Assembly (NCBI RefSeq): GCF_013149805.1
Contig: NZ_JABEZT010000003.1
Coordinates: 1-64,000, forward strand
Length of the DNA stretch: 64,000 nucleotides
Direction: 5' to 3'
DNA from: Isoptericola chiayiensis
Lineage (GTDB): Bacteria > Actinomycetota > Actinomycetes > Actinomycetales > Cellulomonadaceae
The notes beneath the pieces were generated by a model that saw only the letters and a list, made by a program, of their open reading frames with translations, was not told where the DNA came from and did no database searches. Positions within the stretch are counted from its first letter, which is position 1. Every line of letters begins with the position of its first letter. The position numbers and the translations under genes are program-made. This document shows positions 51,670 through 59,844 of the stretch, in pieces.

Positions 51670-52201
51670 CGTGACGTTCGAGCCGGTCGTCTCCGAGCCG
51701 GTGGCCGAGGACTTCTGGGAGCTGTACCTGGAGGCCTTCGGGCCGCTGCGCACCCGTGCCGCGGCACGGCACGTGCTGCACCGCGACGAGTTCGACGAGG
51801 AGATGGCGGACCCCCGGATCCTCAAGCTCCTCGCGCACGACGAGCACGGCACGCCGGTCGGGCTCACCACGCTGGCGACCGACCTGGCAGCGGTGCCGTG
51901 GGTCAGCCCCGAGTACTTCGCCGCCCGGTACCCGGAGCACGCCGCCCGGGGGGCCGTCTGGTACATCGGGTTCACGCTCGCCCACCCCGGACGCCGGGCC
52001 ACGCGCACGTTCATGGACATGATCGACGCCCTCGTCGCCCACCTGGCCGAGCACCGGGTGGTCTGCGCCTACGACGTGTCGCGGTTCAACGACGACGGCC
52101 TGCGGTTCGCCGACAACCTGCGCCGCCACCTCGAGCGGACGCGGGACGTGACGGTCGAGACGGTGGACCGCCAGACGTACTACGCGACGACGTTCCACTG
52201 A
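51659..52201 (+). CDS. GNAT-like hypothetical protein
   Basis: A 180-residue protein, probably an N-acetyltransferase-like fold: helix FWELYLEAFGPLRTRAAAR, strands LKLLAHDEHGTPVGLTTLAT and AVWYIGFTLAHPGRRATRTF (a possible acetyl-CoA loop), then DALVAHLAEHRVVCAYDVSR. I cannot name the family. It starts with GTG at 51659 inside the end of the decarboxylase gene; a GTG at 51671 is an alternative. Tight coupling suggests a partner role for the decarboxylase, for example agmatine or polyamine acetylation, but that is speculation. Confidence 0.7.
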   Translation: MRADVTFEPVVSEPVAEDFWELYLEAFGPLRTRAAARHVLHRDEFDEEMADPRILKLLAHDEHGTPVGLTTLATDLAAVPWVSPEYFAARYPEHAARGAVWYIGFTLAHPGRRATRTFMDMIDALVAHLAEHRVVCAYDVSRFNDDGLRFADNLRRHLERTRDVTVETVDRQTYYATTFH

Positions 52202-52243
52202 GCCACCGACGGGCCGCGGGGCGCGGACGGCCTTGCGGGGGCG

Positions 52244-52993
52244 TCAGCGCAGCGGCTCGCCCGTCTCCAGCACCGATTTGAGACCGGAGTAGATCTCCGG
52301 GGTGTCGCGGGCGGCGGAGGCCGCCGAGGTGCCGGCCAGCCCGCTGATCGTGACGGTCAGCTCGGTGACGCCGTCGCCGTCGTCGTGCAGGTCGTAGACC
52401 AGCTCGCCGGGTTCCTCCGCGGTGCTGGCGTCGTCCCAGCGGGGGTCGAACGTCATGGCGAGGCGGCGCGGACGGTCGACGGCGCGCACCGTCCCGACGA
52501 TCAGGTCCGTGCCGCCGTCGGACATCGCGTAGGGCGCGCCCACCTGCCAGGTGGACTCGATGGTGGTGCCCCACATCCACGACCGGGGCACGCCGGTGTC
52601 GGTGAGCGCGGACCAGACCTGCTCGGCCGAGGCGCGGATCAGGATGCGGTAGACGACAGGTTCGCTCATGGGTGGTGATCCGTCCGGGTTCTCGATCGCG
52701 GAGCGCAGGTCCAGGAGGCTCTGCGCGACGGTCGCCGTGTAGGGCGTGAGCCAGCGGCCCGCGACCTCCTGCAGCGGCACGGCGTTGAGGTGGTGCAGCG
52801 TGCGGCGGCCCGACCGGACCGTCGTGACGAGCCCGGCGTCCGCCAGCACCCGCAGGTGCTTGGCGACGCCGAACCGGGTCATCTGCGGAAGAGCCTCGGC
52901 CAGCTCCCCGAGCGACTGCCCGTCCCGGGCACGGAGCCGATCGAGCAGCTCACGCCGGTGCGGGTCCGCCAGGGCACGGAAGACGTCGTCCAC
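52244..52993 (-). CDS. ArsR-type regulator fused to an SRPBCC (AHSA1) domain
   Basis: A 249-residue fusion. Residues 1-90 are an ArsR/SmtB winged HTH (VFRALADPHRRELLDRLR, PQMTRFGVAKHLRVLADAGLV) without the usual metal Cys residues. Residues about 108-249 are a SRPBCC/AHSA1 ligand-binding fold (VVYRILIRASAEQVWSALTD, TTIESTWQVGAPYAM). Such fusions exist, and the helix-grip part is likely a ligand sensor. I choose GTG 52993 because a good -10 (TATTCT) is six bases upstream, implying a leaderless mRNA; ATG 53014 would put the operator in the coding region. Confidence 0.85.
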   Translation of the reverse strand: MDDVFRALADPHRRELLDRLRARDGQSLGELAEALPQMTRFGVAKHLRVLADAGLVTTVRSGRRTLHHLNAVPLQEVAGRWLTPYTATVAQSLLDLRSAIENPDGSPPMSEPVVYRILIRASAEQVWSALTDTGVPRSWMWGTTIESTWQVGAPYAMSDGGTDLIVGTVRAVDRPRRLAMTFDPRWDDASTAEEPGELVYDLHDDGDGVTELTVTISGLAGTSAASAARDTPEIYSGLKSVLETGEPLR

Positions 52994-53006
52994 CCCACCA
53001 GAATAG

Positions 53007-53022
53007 GTGACCATGTGGTCAC
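53007..53022. promoter_or_regulatory. Palindromic operator of the ArsR-SRPBCC gene
   Basis: GTGACCA-TG-TGGTCAC has perfect 7-bp half-sites. It lies just upstream of TATTCT (minus strand, 53005-53000), that is, at the -35/-10 spacer of the fused regulator gene, and 48 bp from the divergent exporter start. Confidence 0.68.
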
Positions 53023-53069
53023 ATGTCACTGGTCTCGCGCGAGCCGCGCCCCGCCGGAAGGATGGACCC

Positions 53070-54335
53070 GTGCCCACGGCCCCCGACGACGCCGAGATCG
53101 AGCTCATCCGACGCTCCGGCGTGGCGCTGCGCGTCGGACGGCTCTCCCTGTCCGCCGGGACCGGCTCCTACCGGGTCAAGGCGTCCATGGCGCGCGTGGC
53201 GCGGGCGCTCGGGATCGAGCGCCACCAGGCGCACGTCACCCTCACGGAGATCACGACGACGTCCCACCGGGGTGCGAGCTTCCGCACCGAGGTGACCGAG
53301 GTGCGCAGCGTCGGCATCAACGCCGACCGGCTCAGCGCGCTGGAACGGTTCGCGCAGTCGATGGAGGCGCGCGCTCCCGTCACGGTGGAGGAGGCCGGCC
53401 GCGAGCTCGACCGCATCGAGGGCCGCGGTCCGCTCTACCCGCCGTTCCTGAACGCCCTGTGGGCCGCGACGGCGTGCGCCGCGTTCGCGTTCCTCAACAA
53501 CGGCGGCGTGGTGGAGGTGGTGGGGGTCTTCGTCGCGGCGGGCCTGGGTCAGGCGCTGCGACGGGCGCTGATCCACCGCGGCTGGAACCAGTTCGGGGTG
53601 ACGATGCTCGCCGCCGCGCTGGCGAGCCTGACGTATGTGGGGTTCCTCGCCGCCTTCGGCGCGTTCGGCGGTGCCGCGACCAGCCACGAGGCCGGGTATG
53701 TCTCGGCCGTGCTGTTCCTCGTGCCCGGGTTCCCCCTGGTCACCGGGGCGCTGGACCTCGCCAAGCTCGACTTCTCCGCCGGGCTGGCGCGGCTGACCTA
53801 CGCCCTGATGATCCTCACCTCGGCGGCGCTGTCGGTGTGGGGGGTGTCCATGCTGGTGGGGATCGAACCGGATCCCGCCGATCCCGTCGGCCTCGATCCC
53901 GGGCTTCTGCTGGCGCTGCGGCTGCTCGCCGGGTTCCTCGGCGTGCTCGGGTTCGCGCTGATGTTCAACAGCCCCTGGTCCATGGCGCTGACCGCGGCCA
54001 CGATCGGCATGGTGGCGAACACCGGACGCCTGTGGCTGGTGGACACCGACGTCCCCGTCCAGGTGGCCGCGACCGCGGCGGCGCTGCTCGTGGGCCTGCT
54101 GGCCGCCGTCGTCGCACCCCGCATGAACGTGCCGCGGGTGACCGTGTCGGTGCCCGCCGTCGTCATCATGGTGCCGGGCGCGTCGGCGTACCGAGCCATC
54201 TACTACCTGTCCAACGGCGAGACGACGCAGGCGCTGGCCTACGCGGTCGAGGCGGGGCTGGTGGTGGCCGCGCTGGCCATCGGGCTCGCCGTGGCGCGGA
54301 TGCTCACGGATCGCGAGTGGGGGTTCGAGCGATGA
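53070..54335 (+). CDS. Threonine/serine exporter ThrE family protein
   Basis: A 421-residue fused transporter. An N-terminal cytoplasmic domain (about 1-120, with SGVALRVGRLSLSAGTGSYR) is followed by about ten transmembrane helices, the fused ThrE/YjjP-YjjB layout seen in Corynebacterium ThrE, which exports threonine and serine. PFLNALWAATACAAFAFL and the second half VPAVVIMVPGASAYRAIYYL are typical. Substrate here is inferred from the family. GTG 53070 has GGAAGG at eight bases. It diverges from the ArsR-SRPBCC gene over a shared operator region. Confidence 0.9.
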   Translation: MPTAPDDAEIELIRRSGVALRVGRLSLSAGTGSYRVKASMARVARALGIERHQAHVTLTEITTTSHRGASFRTEVTEVRSVGINADRLSALERFAQSMEARAPVTVEEAGRELDRIEGRGPLYPPFLNALWAATACAAFAFLNNGGVVEVVGVFVAAGLGQALRRALIHRGWNQFGVTMLAAALASLTYVGFLAAFGAFGGAATSHEAGYVSAVLFLVPGFPLVTGALDLAKLDFSAGLARLTYALMILTSAALSVWGVSMLVGIEPDPADPVGLDPGLLLALRLLAGFLGVLGFALMFNSPWSMALTAATIGMVANTGRLWLVDTDVPVQVAATAAALLVGLLAAVVAPRMNVPRVTVSVPAVVIMVPGASAYRAIYYLSNGETTQALAYAVEAGLVVAALAIGLAVARMLTDREWGFER

Positions 54336-54386
54336 ACGGGGAGCACCGGCGGGACGGCCCCGCCACTTCCAACATCTAGCGCAGTG

Positions 54387-54407
54387 GGGGTCTTGCGGCA
54401 AGGCCCC
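54387..54407 (+). promoter_or_regulatory. Rifamycin-associated element (RAE) upstream of helR
   Basis: A G4-T run, then CTTGCGGCAAG, then GGC-rich C4 form the 21-bp imperfect inverted repeat; the core matches the published RAE found before rifamycin-resistance genes in actinobacteria. It starts 79 bp upstream of helR. TTGCGG inside it could act as -35 with CAGAAT (54418-54423) as -10, spacer 19 bp. Confidence 0.82.
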
Positions 54408-54465
54408 CCACGAGGCGCAGAATCGCAGGCCTCACCGGCCCCACCGGGCCGACCGACCGGAGCTG

Positions 54466-56754
54466 ATGCCCGTGACCCCCGTACCCCGCCGCGCCTTCGC
54501 CCTGCCCGCGCGACTCTCCGCCAAGGACGACCCCGTCCTGATCGCCGACGACGAGAACCACCTCGCCGCGATCGCCGCGGCCGTCGACCACCAGGTCGCC
54601 GACCTCACCGCTCGCCTCGACGTCGCGCGCCGCGCGCCCGGCCGGTCCGGGCAGGCCGCGTTCGACCGCGACCAGGAGATCCACCGTCTGTCCGCCCGCC
54701 TGCGGATGCTGCGTCGCTTCGGCGTGGACCTGTGCCTGGGCCGCATCGTGCGGGACGACGGCGTCACCTACGTCGGGCGCGTCGGGCTCACCGACGCCGC
54801 GGGGGAGCGGCTCCTGGTGGACTGGCGCTCGCCGGCCGCCGAGCCGTTCTTCGGCGCCACCCACGGCGACCCGCAGGGGCTGGTCAGCCGGCGTCGCTAC
54901 CGCTGGACCGATGGTCTGGTCACCGACTACTGGGACGAGGTCTTCCGCACCGACGGGCTCGCGGACCACGCCGCGCTGGACGACCAGTCGGCGTTCCTCG
55001 CGAGCCTGGCCGCCGACCGGTCAACCCGGATGCGCGACGTCCTCGGCACGATCGCCGCCGACCAGGACGCGATCGTCCGGGCCGGATCGGCCGGCACGCT
55101 CGTGGTCGACGGCGGGCCCGGCACCGGCAAGACGGTCGTCGCGCTGCACCGCGCCGCCTACCTGCTGTACTCCGACCCGCACGTGGGCGAGCACCACGGC
55201 GGCGTGCTGTTCGTCGGCCCGCACCGCCCCTACCTCGACTACGTCGCCGACGTGCTGCCCGGGCTCGGCGAGGAAGGCGTGCGCACCTGCACCCTGGCCG
55301 ACCTGGTGCCCGAGGGTGCGGCGGCACACCCGGAACCCGACCCGACCGTCGCGCGGCTCAAGGCCGACGCCCGGATCATCGCCGCCGTCGACCCGGCCGT
55401 CGCCCTGTCCGAGCAGCCGCCCACCGAGGGGATGCTGCTCGGGACGCCCTCGGCCGACGTGTGGGTCGACCCGCGCGACTGGGCCGAGGCGTTCGACGCC
55501 CCCGACCCCGGGACGCCGCACCACGAGGCCCAGGACGTGATCGCCGAGGCGCTGGTGACGATCCTGGCGGACCAGCTCGCCGACGCCGAGGCGGAGCCGC
55601 GCGAGGACGGGTTCGGCTCGGACGAGAACCCCGGCTGGGACGCCGTGCCCACCGGGTACCCGCCCGCCGTCGGCGACGACGAGTTCGACGCCTACGGTCG
55701 CTCGGCTCCAGAGCCCGGTGCCGACCTGCGCGAGGAGCTCGCCGACCACCCCGATCTGCGCAGCGCCGTCGCGCGGGCCTGGCCGCTGCTGGACCCGGCC
55801 GACGTCGTCGGCGACCTGTGGACGGTGCCCGCCTACCTGCGTCGCTGCGCGCCGTGGCTGACGCCGGACGAGGTCGCCACGCTGCAGCGCACCGACGCGC
55901 ACGCCTGGACCGACGCCGACCTGCCGCTCCTCGACGCGGCCCGGCGTCGCCTCGGCGACCCGGACGCCGCCCGTCGCCGCCGGAGGGCCGCAGCCGCGCA
56001 GGCCGCCGAGCGTGCCCGGATGGCCGACGTCGTCGACCACCTGATCGCCACCGACGACTCCGACCTCGGCGTGATGTCCATGCTGCGGGGCCAGGACCTG
56101 CAGGCCGCGCTGACCGGCGACGCGCGGGTTCCCGCCCCCACGCCGGACGCGCTCGCCGGGCCGTTCGCGCACGTCGTCGTCGACGAGGCCCAGGAGCTCA
56201 CGGACGCGCAGTGGCAGATGCTGCTGGCACGCTGCCCGTCCCGCAGCTTCACCGTCGTGGGGGACCGGGCCCAGGCGCGGCACGGGTTCGCCGAGTCCTG
56301 GACCGAGCGGCTGGCACGGGTCGGGCTGGACCGCGTGACGCAGGCGTCGCTGACGCTGAACTACCGCACTCCGCCGCACGTGATGGCCGCCGCCGCACCC
56401 GTCATCCGGGCCGGGCTGCCCGACGCGAACGTGCCGGAGTCCGTGCGCCCGGGCGGGGCGCCGGTGCGGTCCGGGACGACGGCGGACCTCACCTCCGTGC
56501 TGGACGGTTGGCTCGCGCAGCACCCCGGCGGCACCGCGTGCGTCGTCGCCGCCGACCCCGGCGCGGTGGGCCCGATCGGCGGCGACCGGGTCCGTATGCT
56601 CGACCCGGTGTCCGCCAAGGGGCTGGAGTTCGACCTCGTGGTGGTCCTCGAGCCGGAGCGGATGGGGGACGGCATCGAGGGGGCCGTGGACCGGTACGTC
56701 GCGATGACACGGGCCACCCGCGAGCTCGTGGTGCTCAGCCGGCCGGGAGTGTAG
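54466..56754 (+). CDS. helR: HelR/HelD-like RNA polymerase-recycling ATPase (rifamycin tolerance)
   Basis: A 762-residue UvrD-like superfamily 1 ATPase. The Walker A motif is GGPGTGKT (216-223), the Walker B motif is DEAQE (573-577), and later motifs include LTLNYRTPPHVM and SAKGLEFDLVVV. The N-terminal coil and RNA-polymerase-binding arm (DLTARLDVARRA) is that of the HelD class. HelR releases stalled or rifamycin-bound RNA polymerase and gives resistance in Streptomyces. A rifamycin-associated element upstream supports the HelR assignment over plain HelD. Length is slightly longer than HelD of Bacillus-type enzymes. Confidence 0.9.
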   Translation: MPVTPVPRRAFALPARLSAKDDPVLIADDENHLAAIAAAVDHQVADLTARLDVARRAPGRSGQAAFDRDQEIHRLSARLRMLRRFGVDLCLGRIVRDDGVTYVGRVGLTDAAGERLLVDWRSPAAEPFFGATHGDPQGLVSRRRYRWTDGLVTDYWDEVFRTDGLADHAALDDQSAFLASLAADRSTRMRDVLGTIAADQDAIVRAGSAGTLVVDGGPGTGKTVVALHRAAYLLYSDPHVGEHHGGVLFVGPHRPYLDYVADVLPGLGEEGVRTCTLADLVPEGAAAHPEPDPTVARLKADARIIAAVDPAVALSEQPPTEGMLLGTPSADVWVDPRDWAEAFDAPDPGTPHHEAQDVIAEALVTILADQLADAEAEPREDGFGSDENPGWDAVPTGYPPAVGDDEFDAYGRSAPEPGADLREELADHPDLRSAVARAWPLLDPADVVGDLWTVPAYLRRCAPWLTPDEVATLQRTDAHAWTDADLPLLDAARRRLGDPDAARRRRRAAAAQAAERARMADVVDHLIATDDSDLGVMSMLRGQDLQAALTGDARVPAPTPDALAGPFAHVVVDEAQELTDAQWQMLLARCPSRSFTVVGDRAQARHGFAESWTERLARVGLDRVTQASLTLNYRTPPHVMAAAAPVIRAGLPDANVPESVRPGGAPVRSGTTADLTSVLDGWLAQHPGGTACVVAADPGAVGPIGGDRVRMLDPVSAKGLEFDLVVVLEPERMGDGIEGAVDRYVAMTRATRELVVLSRPGV

Positions 56755-56850
56755 CCGTCCGAACCTGAACGCGACCTGATCACCGACCGACCCCGTTCCC
56801 AGGCTCGTGTGTTTACCGTCGTCGGCCCGTACCCGACCTGAGGAGCCACC

Positions 56851-57618
56851 ATGTCGAAGCGTCCGCTCGTCGCCGTCACCCTGGCCGCGGCCGTCGCACT
56901 CGCCGGCTGCAGCGCCGACTCCGACGGCGAGGACACCTCGTCACCTTCCGCCGCCCCCAGCGCCGAGGCCACGCCCGACGCCGGCGCCGCACCCGAGGCC
57001 GACCTCGACGACGTGCCCGACGTCGTCGCCGAGGTCAACGGTGAGGAGGTCGGCCGCGAGGAGTTCGTCACGAGCTTCGAGGGACAGCTGCAGCAGGCCG
57101 CCCTGTCCCAGCAGCAGAGCGGTGCCGGTGAGGTCGACCAGGATGCGCTCAAGGAGCAGGTGGTCGAGCAGCTGGTGAACAACCGGCTCCTGACGCAGGC
57201 CGCGTCCGAGGCCGGGATCGAACCGACCGAGGAGGATGTGCAGTCCACGCTCGAGGACGTCGCCGCGCAGAACGGGCTCGAGTCGGCCGACGCCGTGATC
57301 TCCGCGCTGGAGGAGCAGGGCCTGTCCGAGAAGCAGGTGCTCGAGGACGCCGCGACCCAGTTCCGGGTCACGACCTACATCGAGGCCGAGTCCGACGTGC
57401 AGGAACCGTCCGAGAAGGAGCTGCGCGCGCAGTACGACGACCTCGTCGAGCAGATGGAGAACCAGGCCGGCGACGGCGCGTCGGCACCGGAGGTCCCGCC
57501 GTTCGAGGACGTGCGCGACCAGCTCGCCCAGCAGGCCACCAGCCAGCAGCAGAGCGCGGCGATCGACACCATCGTCACCGACCTGCGCGACGACGCCGAC
57601 GTCACGATCCACCTGTGA
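56851..57618 (+). CDS. SurA N-terminal domain lipoprotein
   Basis: A 255-residue secreted lipoprotein. The signal peptide ends in LAGC with C20 lipidated, followed by a Ser/Pro/Ala/Asp linker (about 21-55). The rest is helical: VVAEVNGEEVGREEFVTSF begins the SurA_N-type fold (trigger-factor-like peptidyl-prolyl isomerase/chaperone family), with EQLVNNRLLTQAASEAGIEP as its second helix. There is no rotamase (parvulin) domain. It probably helps fold exported proteins at the outer membrane face. The ATG follows GAGGAG. Confidence 0.85.
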   Translation: MSKRPLVAVTLAAAVALAGCSADSDGEDTSSPSAAPSAEATPDAGAAPEADLDDVPDVVAEVNGEEVGREEFVTSFEGQLQQAALSQQQSGAGEVDQDALKEQVVEQLVNNRLLTQAASEAGIEPTEEDVQSTLEDVAAQNGLESADAVISALEEQGLSEKQVLEDAATQFRVTTYIEAESDVQEPSEKELRAQYDDLVEQMENQAGDGASAPEVPPFEDVRDQLAQQATSQQQSAAIDTIVTDLRDDADVTIHL

Positions 57619-57686
57619 GCTCCGCCGGGCGGAACGCCCGGCCACCGTCCGTCGTTGAGCGGGCAGTGACCACCCGAGGAGTACGC

Positions 57687-58448
57687 ATGGATCACGGCCA
57701 CGAGGTCGGCCTGCAGATCGAGCACGCGATCATGGCACAGCTGGAGAACGACGCGCCGGAGCTCGCCCTGACGGACGACCGCGACGGGCTGCTGGCGCGG
57801 TTCCGCGAGCTGCGGACGGAGTTCCAGCGGCTGCGGCTGACGTACCAGTTCGGCATCGAGGAGGTGTCGACCAAGGTCAACATCCTGCGCCAGGAGTTCG
57901 AGAGCACCTACGACTACAGCCCGATCGAGCACGTGCGCAGCCGGCTGAAGTCGCCCGACAGCATCCTGACCAAGGCGATGCGGCAGGGCACCGACCTCAC
58001 CGTGGCCGCGGTCCGGTCGGAGATCCGCGACATCGCCGGCATCCGCATCACGTGCTCGTTCGTCTCCGACGTGTACTGGATCGCGGAGATGCTCAGCACC
58101 CAGGCCGACCTGCGCCTGCTGACCACCAAGGACTACATCGCCGCGCCCAAACCCAACGGCTACCGGTCGCTGCACCTCATCGTCGAGGTGCCGGTGTTCC
58201 TGTCCGACCACGTCGAGCACGTCCCGGTCGAGCTGCAGATCCGGACCATCGCCATGGACTTCTGGGCCTCGATGGAGCACAAGCTGCACTACAAGTACGA
58301 CGCCGACCTGCCGGCGGACCTCGCCGCCGAGATCGACGACGCCGCCCGCGTGGCCGCCGACCTGGACGCCCGCATGGGCCGGCTGCGCGACGTGGTGCGT
58401 CCGTCGCCGCGGGCCGGTGACGACCTGGCCGCCCTGCACCAGGGCTGA
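57687..58448 (+). CDS. Small alarmone synthetase ((p)ppGpp synthetase, RelQ/YjbM-like)
   Basis: A 253-residue protein with the RelA/SpoT-type nucleotidyltransferase domain and no hydrolase, TGS or ACT domains. Signature segments are RDIAGIRITCSFVSDVYWIA, KPNGYRSLHLIVEVPV and ELQIRTIAMDFWASMEHKL, where the acidic and Arg/Lys substrate-binding residues are present. It should make pppGpp or ppGpp (or pGpp) from GTP/GDP and ATP, tuning growth under stress. GAGGAG precedes the ATG at 57687. Confidence 0.93.
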   Translation: MDHGHEVGLQIEHAIMAQLENDAPELALTDDRDGLLARFRELRTEFQRLRLTYQFGIEEVSTKVNILRQEFESTYDYSPIEHVRSRLKSPDSILTKAMRQGTDLTVAAVRSEIRDIAGIRITCSFVSDVYWIAEMLSTQADLRLLTTKDYIAAPKPNGYRSLHLIVEVPVFLSDHVEHVPVELQIRTIAMDFWASMEHKLHYKYDADLPADLAAEIDDAARVAADLDARMGRLRDVVRPSPRAGDDLAALHQG

Positions 58449-58482
58449 ACTCCTTCCCGCTGAACCGGCGAGCGGGTCCGCC

Positions 58483-59286
58483 TCAGTACCGAAGGAACTC
58501 CCGCACCACGCGGGCGAACCCCTCCGGGTCGGTCTGGTCCGCCACGTGCTGCTGTCCCTCGAGCGTGACGACCCGGCAGTCCGGGACGGAGCCGGCCACG
58601 GTCCGGATCGCGTCCTGCAGGAACTCCGGGCTGTCCCCGCCCCGGATGAGCAGGGTCGGAGCCCTGACGGCGGCCGCCTCCGCGGGATCCAGCAGCAGCG
58701 GGACGCTTTCCTCCCGGGGCAGGGTCGGGGCCGTGGCCACGCGCGCGGGCCAGCTCGGCTGCGCCCGGAGCATCGTGATCTCCTCCTCGGGCATGTGCAG
58801 CACGTCGCGCAGCATGATCTCGACGGCGTCCTCGGACCGTCCGGCGTCGACCGCCGCCTGCACGCGGGCGACCAGCTCGGGCGGCTGGGGGTGCGGCACG
58901 ACGGCCGGCTCGTAGAGCACCAGCCGACGCACCTGCGCGGTGCGGGCCGCGGCCCGGACCGCCAGGTATCCGCCGAACGAGTGGCCCAGCACGTCGGCGG
59001 GATGCCCGGCGTCGGCAGCCACGGCCTCCACGACCGCGACGACGTCCTCGACCTCCCGCTCCGGGGTCCAGTCGGGACCGTCCGTGCTGCCGCCGCGACC
59101 GCGCCGGTCCATCGCGTGCACCGTCCTGACGTCGCTGAGGTGCTCGGTGATGCGCCAGCGGCGGTGGTCGGACATCGACCCGTGCACCAGGAGCAGCGGG
59201 GGACCGGTCCCGGTGCTCCACACCGCCAGCCGTACCCCGTCCTTGGACGTGACGTGCCGGGGACCTGCGGACTGCTGCTGGACCAT
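58483..59286 (-). CDS. Alpha/beta hydrolase
   Basis: A 267-residue hydrolase. The nucleophile is S103 in VLGHSFGGYLAV, the oxyanion region is LLLVHGSMSDHRRW, and a candidate catalytic His is in EGQQHVADQTDPEGF near residue 245. It resembles non-haem peroxidase/esterase-like hydrolases; substrate unknown. GGGAGG precedes the ATG at 59286. It diverges from the Rieske operon. Confidence 0.9.
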   Translation of the reverse strand: MVQQQSAGPRHVTSKDGVRLAVWSTGTGPPLLLVHGSMSDHRRWRITEHLSDVRTVHAMDRRGRGGSTDGPDWTPEREVEDVVAVVEAVAADAGHPADVLGHSFGGYLAVRAAARTAQVRRLVLYEPAVVPHPQPPELVARVQAAVDAGRSEDAVEIMLRDVLHMPEEEITMLRAQPSWPARVATAPTLPREESVPLLLDPAEAAAVRAPTLLIRGGDSPEFLQDAIRTVAGSVPDCRVVTLEGQQHVADQTDPEGFARVVREFLRY

Positions 59287-59426
59287 CGCGACCTCCCGGG
59301 GACCGCAGCTCCAGGATCCCACCGGACCGACCACCCGTCTAGAGCGGCGTTTCAGCGCCGTAAACATTCTCGAACCGTTCGGGAACGTCGTTGACAGTGC
59401 CCGCAGGACGTCCGCACGCTGTTGTG

Positions 59427-59454
59427 TATCGCGAACGACGTTGCGCATAGCGCA
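59427..59454. promoter_or_regulatory. Candidate regulator site upstream of the Rieske operon
   Basis: TAT-N4-AACG-A-CGTT-N4-ATA (59427-59449) is an interrupted palindrome, overlapped by TGCGCATAGCGCA (59442-59454). Such interrupted repeats occur at IclR-type sites. No regulator gene is adjacent. The region 59287-59499 is the 213-bp divergent promoter gap. Confidence 0.45.
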
Positions 59455-59499
59455 TCACCGCCCGCGAACTCTCGACGTCCGAGCCGGGGAGCCGCCGGT

Positions 59500-59844
59500 A
59501 TGCATCGTCTGTGTTCGTTGAGCGACCTCACCCCCGGTGAGGGACTGCGGGTCGACTCGGTCGCACCGCCGGTCGCCGTCTTCCTCGCGGAGGACGGCAC
59601 GGTGCACGCGATCGACGACACCTGCACCCACCAGGACGCCTCCCTCGCCGAGGGCTGGCTCGAGGACGGCGCGGTCGAGTGCCCGCTGCACGAGAGCCGG
59701 TTCTGCCTGCGCAGCGGGGTGCCCGACGGCGGTCCCGCGCGCGGCGCGGTGCGGGTCCACCGGGCGGAGGTGGTCGACGGCGAGGTCCTCGTCGAGCTGT
59801 CGACCGCCGCGCCGTGCCTGCCGCCCGGGGTGGTCTCCGCATGA
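59500..59844 (+). CDS. Rieske-type [2Fe-2S] ferredoxin
   Basis: A 114-residue ferredoxin. The Rieske ligands are C42-T-H44 in DTCTHQDA and C61-PL-H64 in ECPLHESRF. The sequence is that of the small BphF/CarAc-like ferredoxins that feed electrons to ring-hydroxylating oxygenases. The ATG at 59500 has GGGGAG upstream. The next gene starts inside the stop codon (ATGA), so the three genes ferredoxin-reductase-oxygenase are translationally linked. Confidence 0.93.
   Translation: MHRLCSLSDLTPGEGLRVDSVAPPVAVFLAEDGTVHAIDDTCTHQDASLAEGWLEDGAVECPLHESRFCLRSGVPDGGPARGAVRVHRAEVVDGEVLVELSTAAPCLPPGVVSA

Noticed and set aside
52244-52681. Separate SRPBCC gene starting at an internal ATG
   Set aside because: An ATG lies at the domain boundary, but the reading frame is continuous with the ArsR domain and lacks a convincing ribosome-binding site there, so a fusion is simpler.
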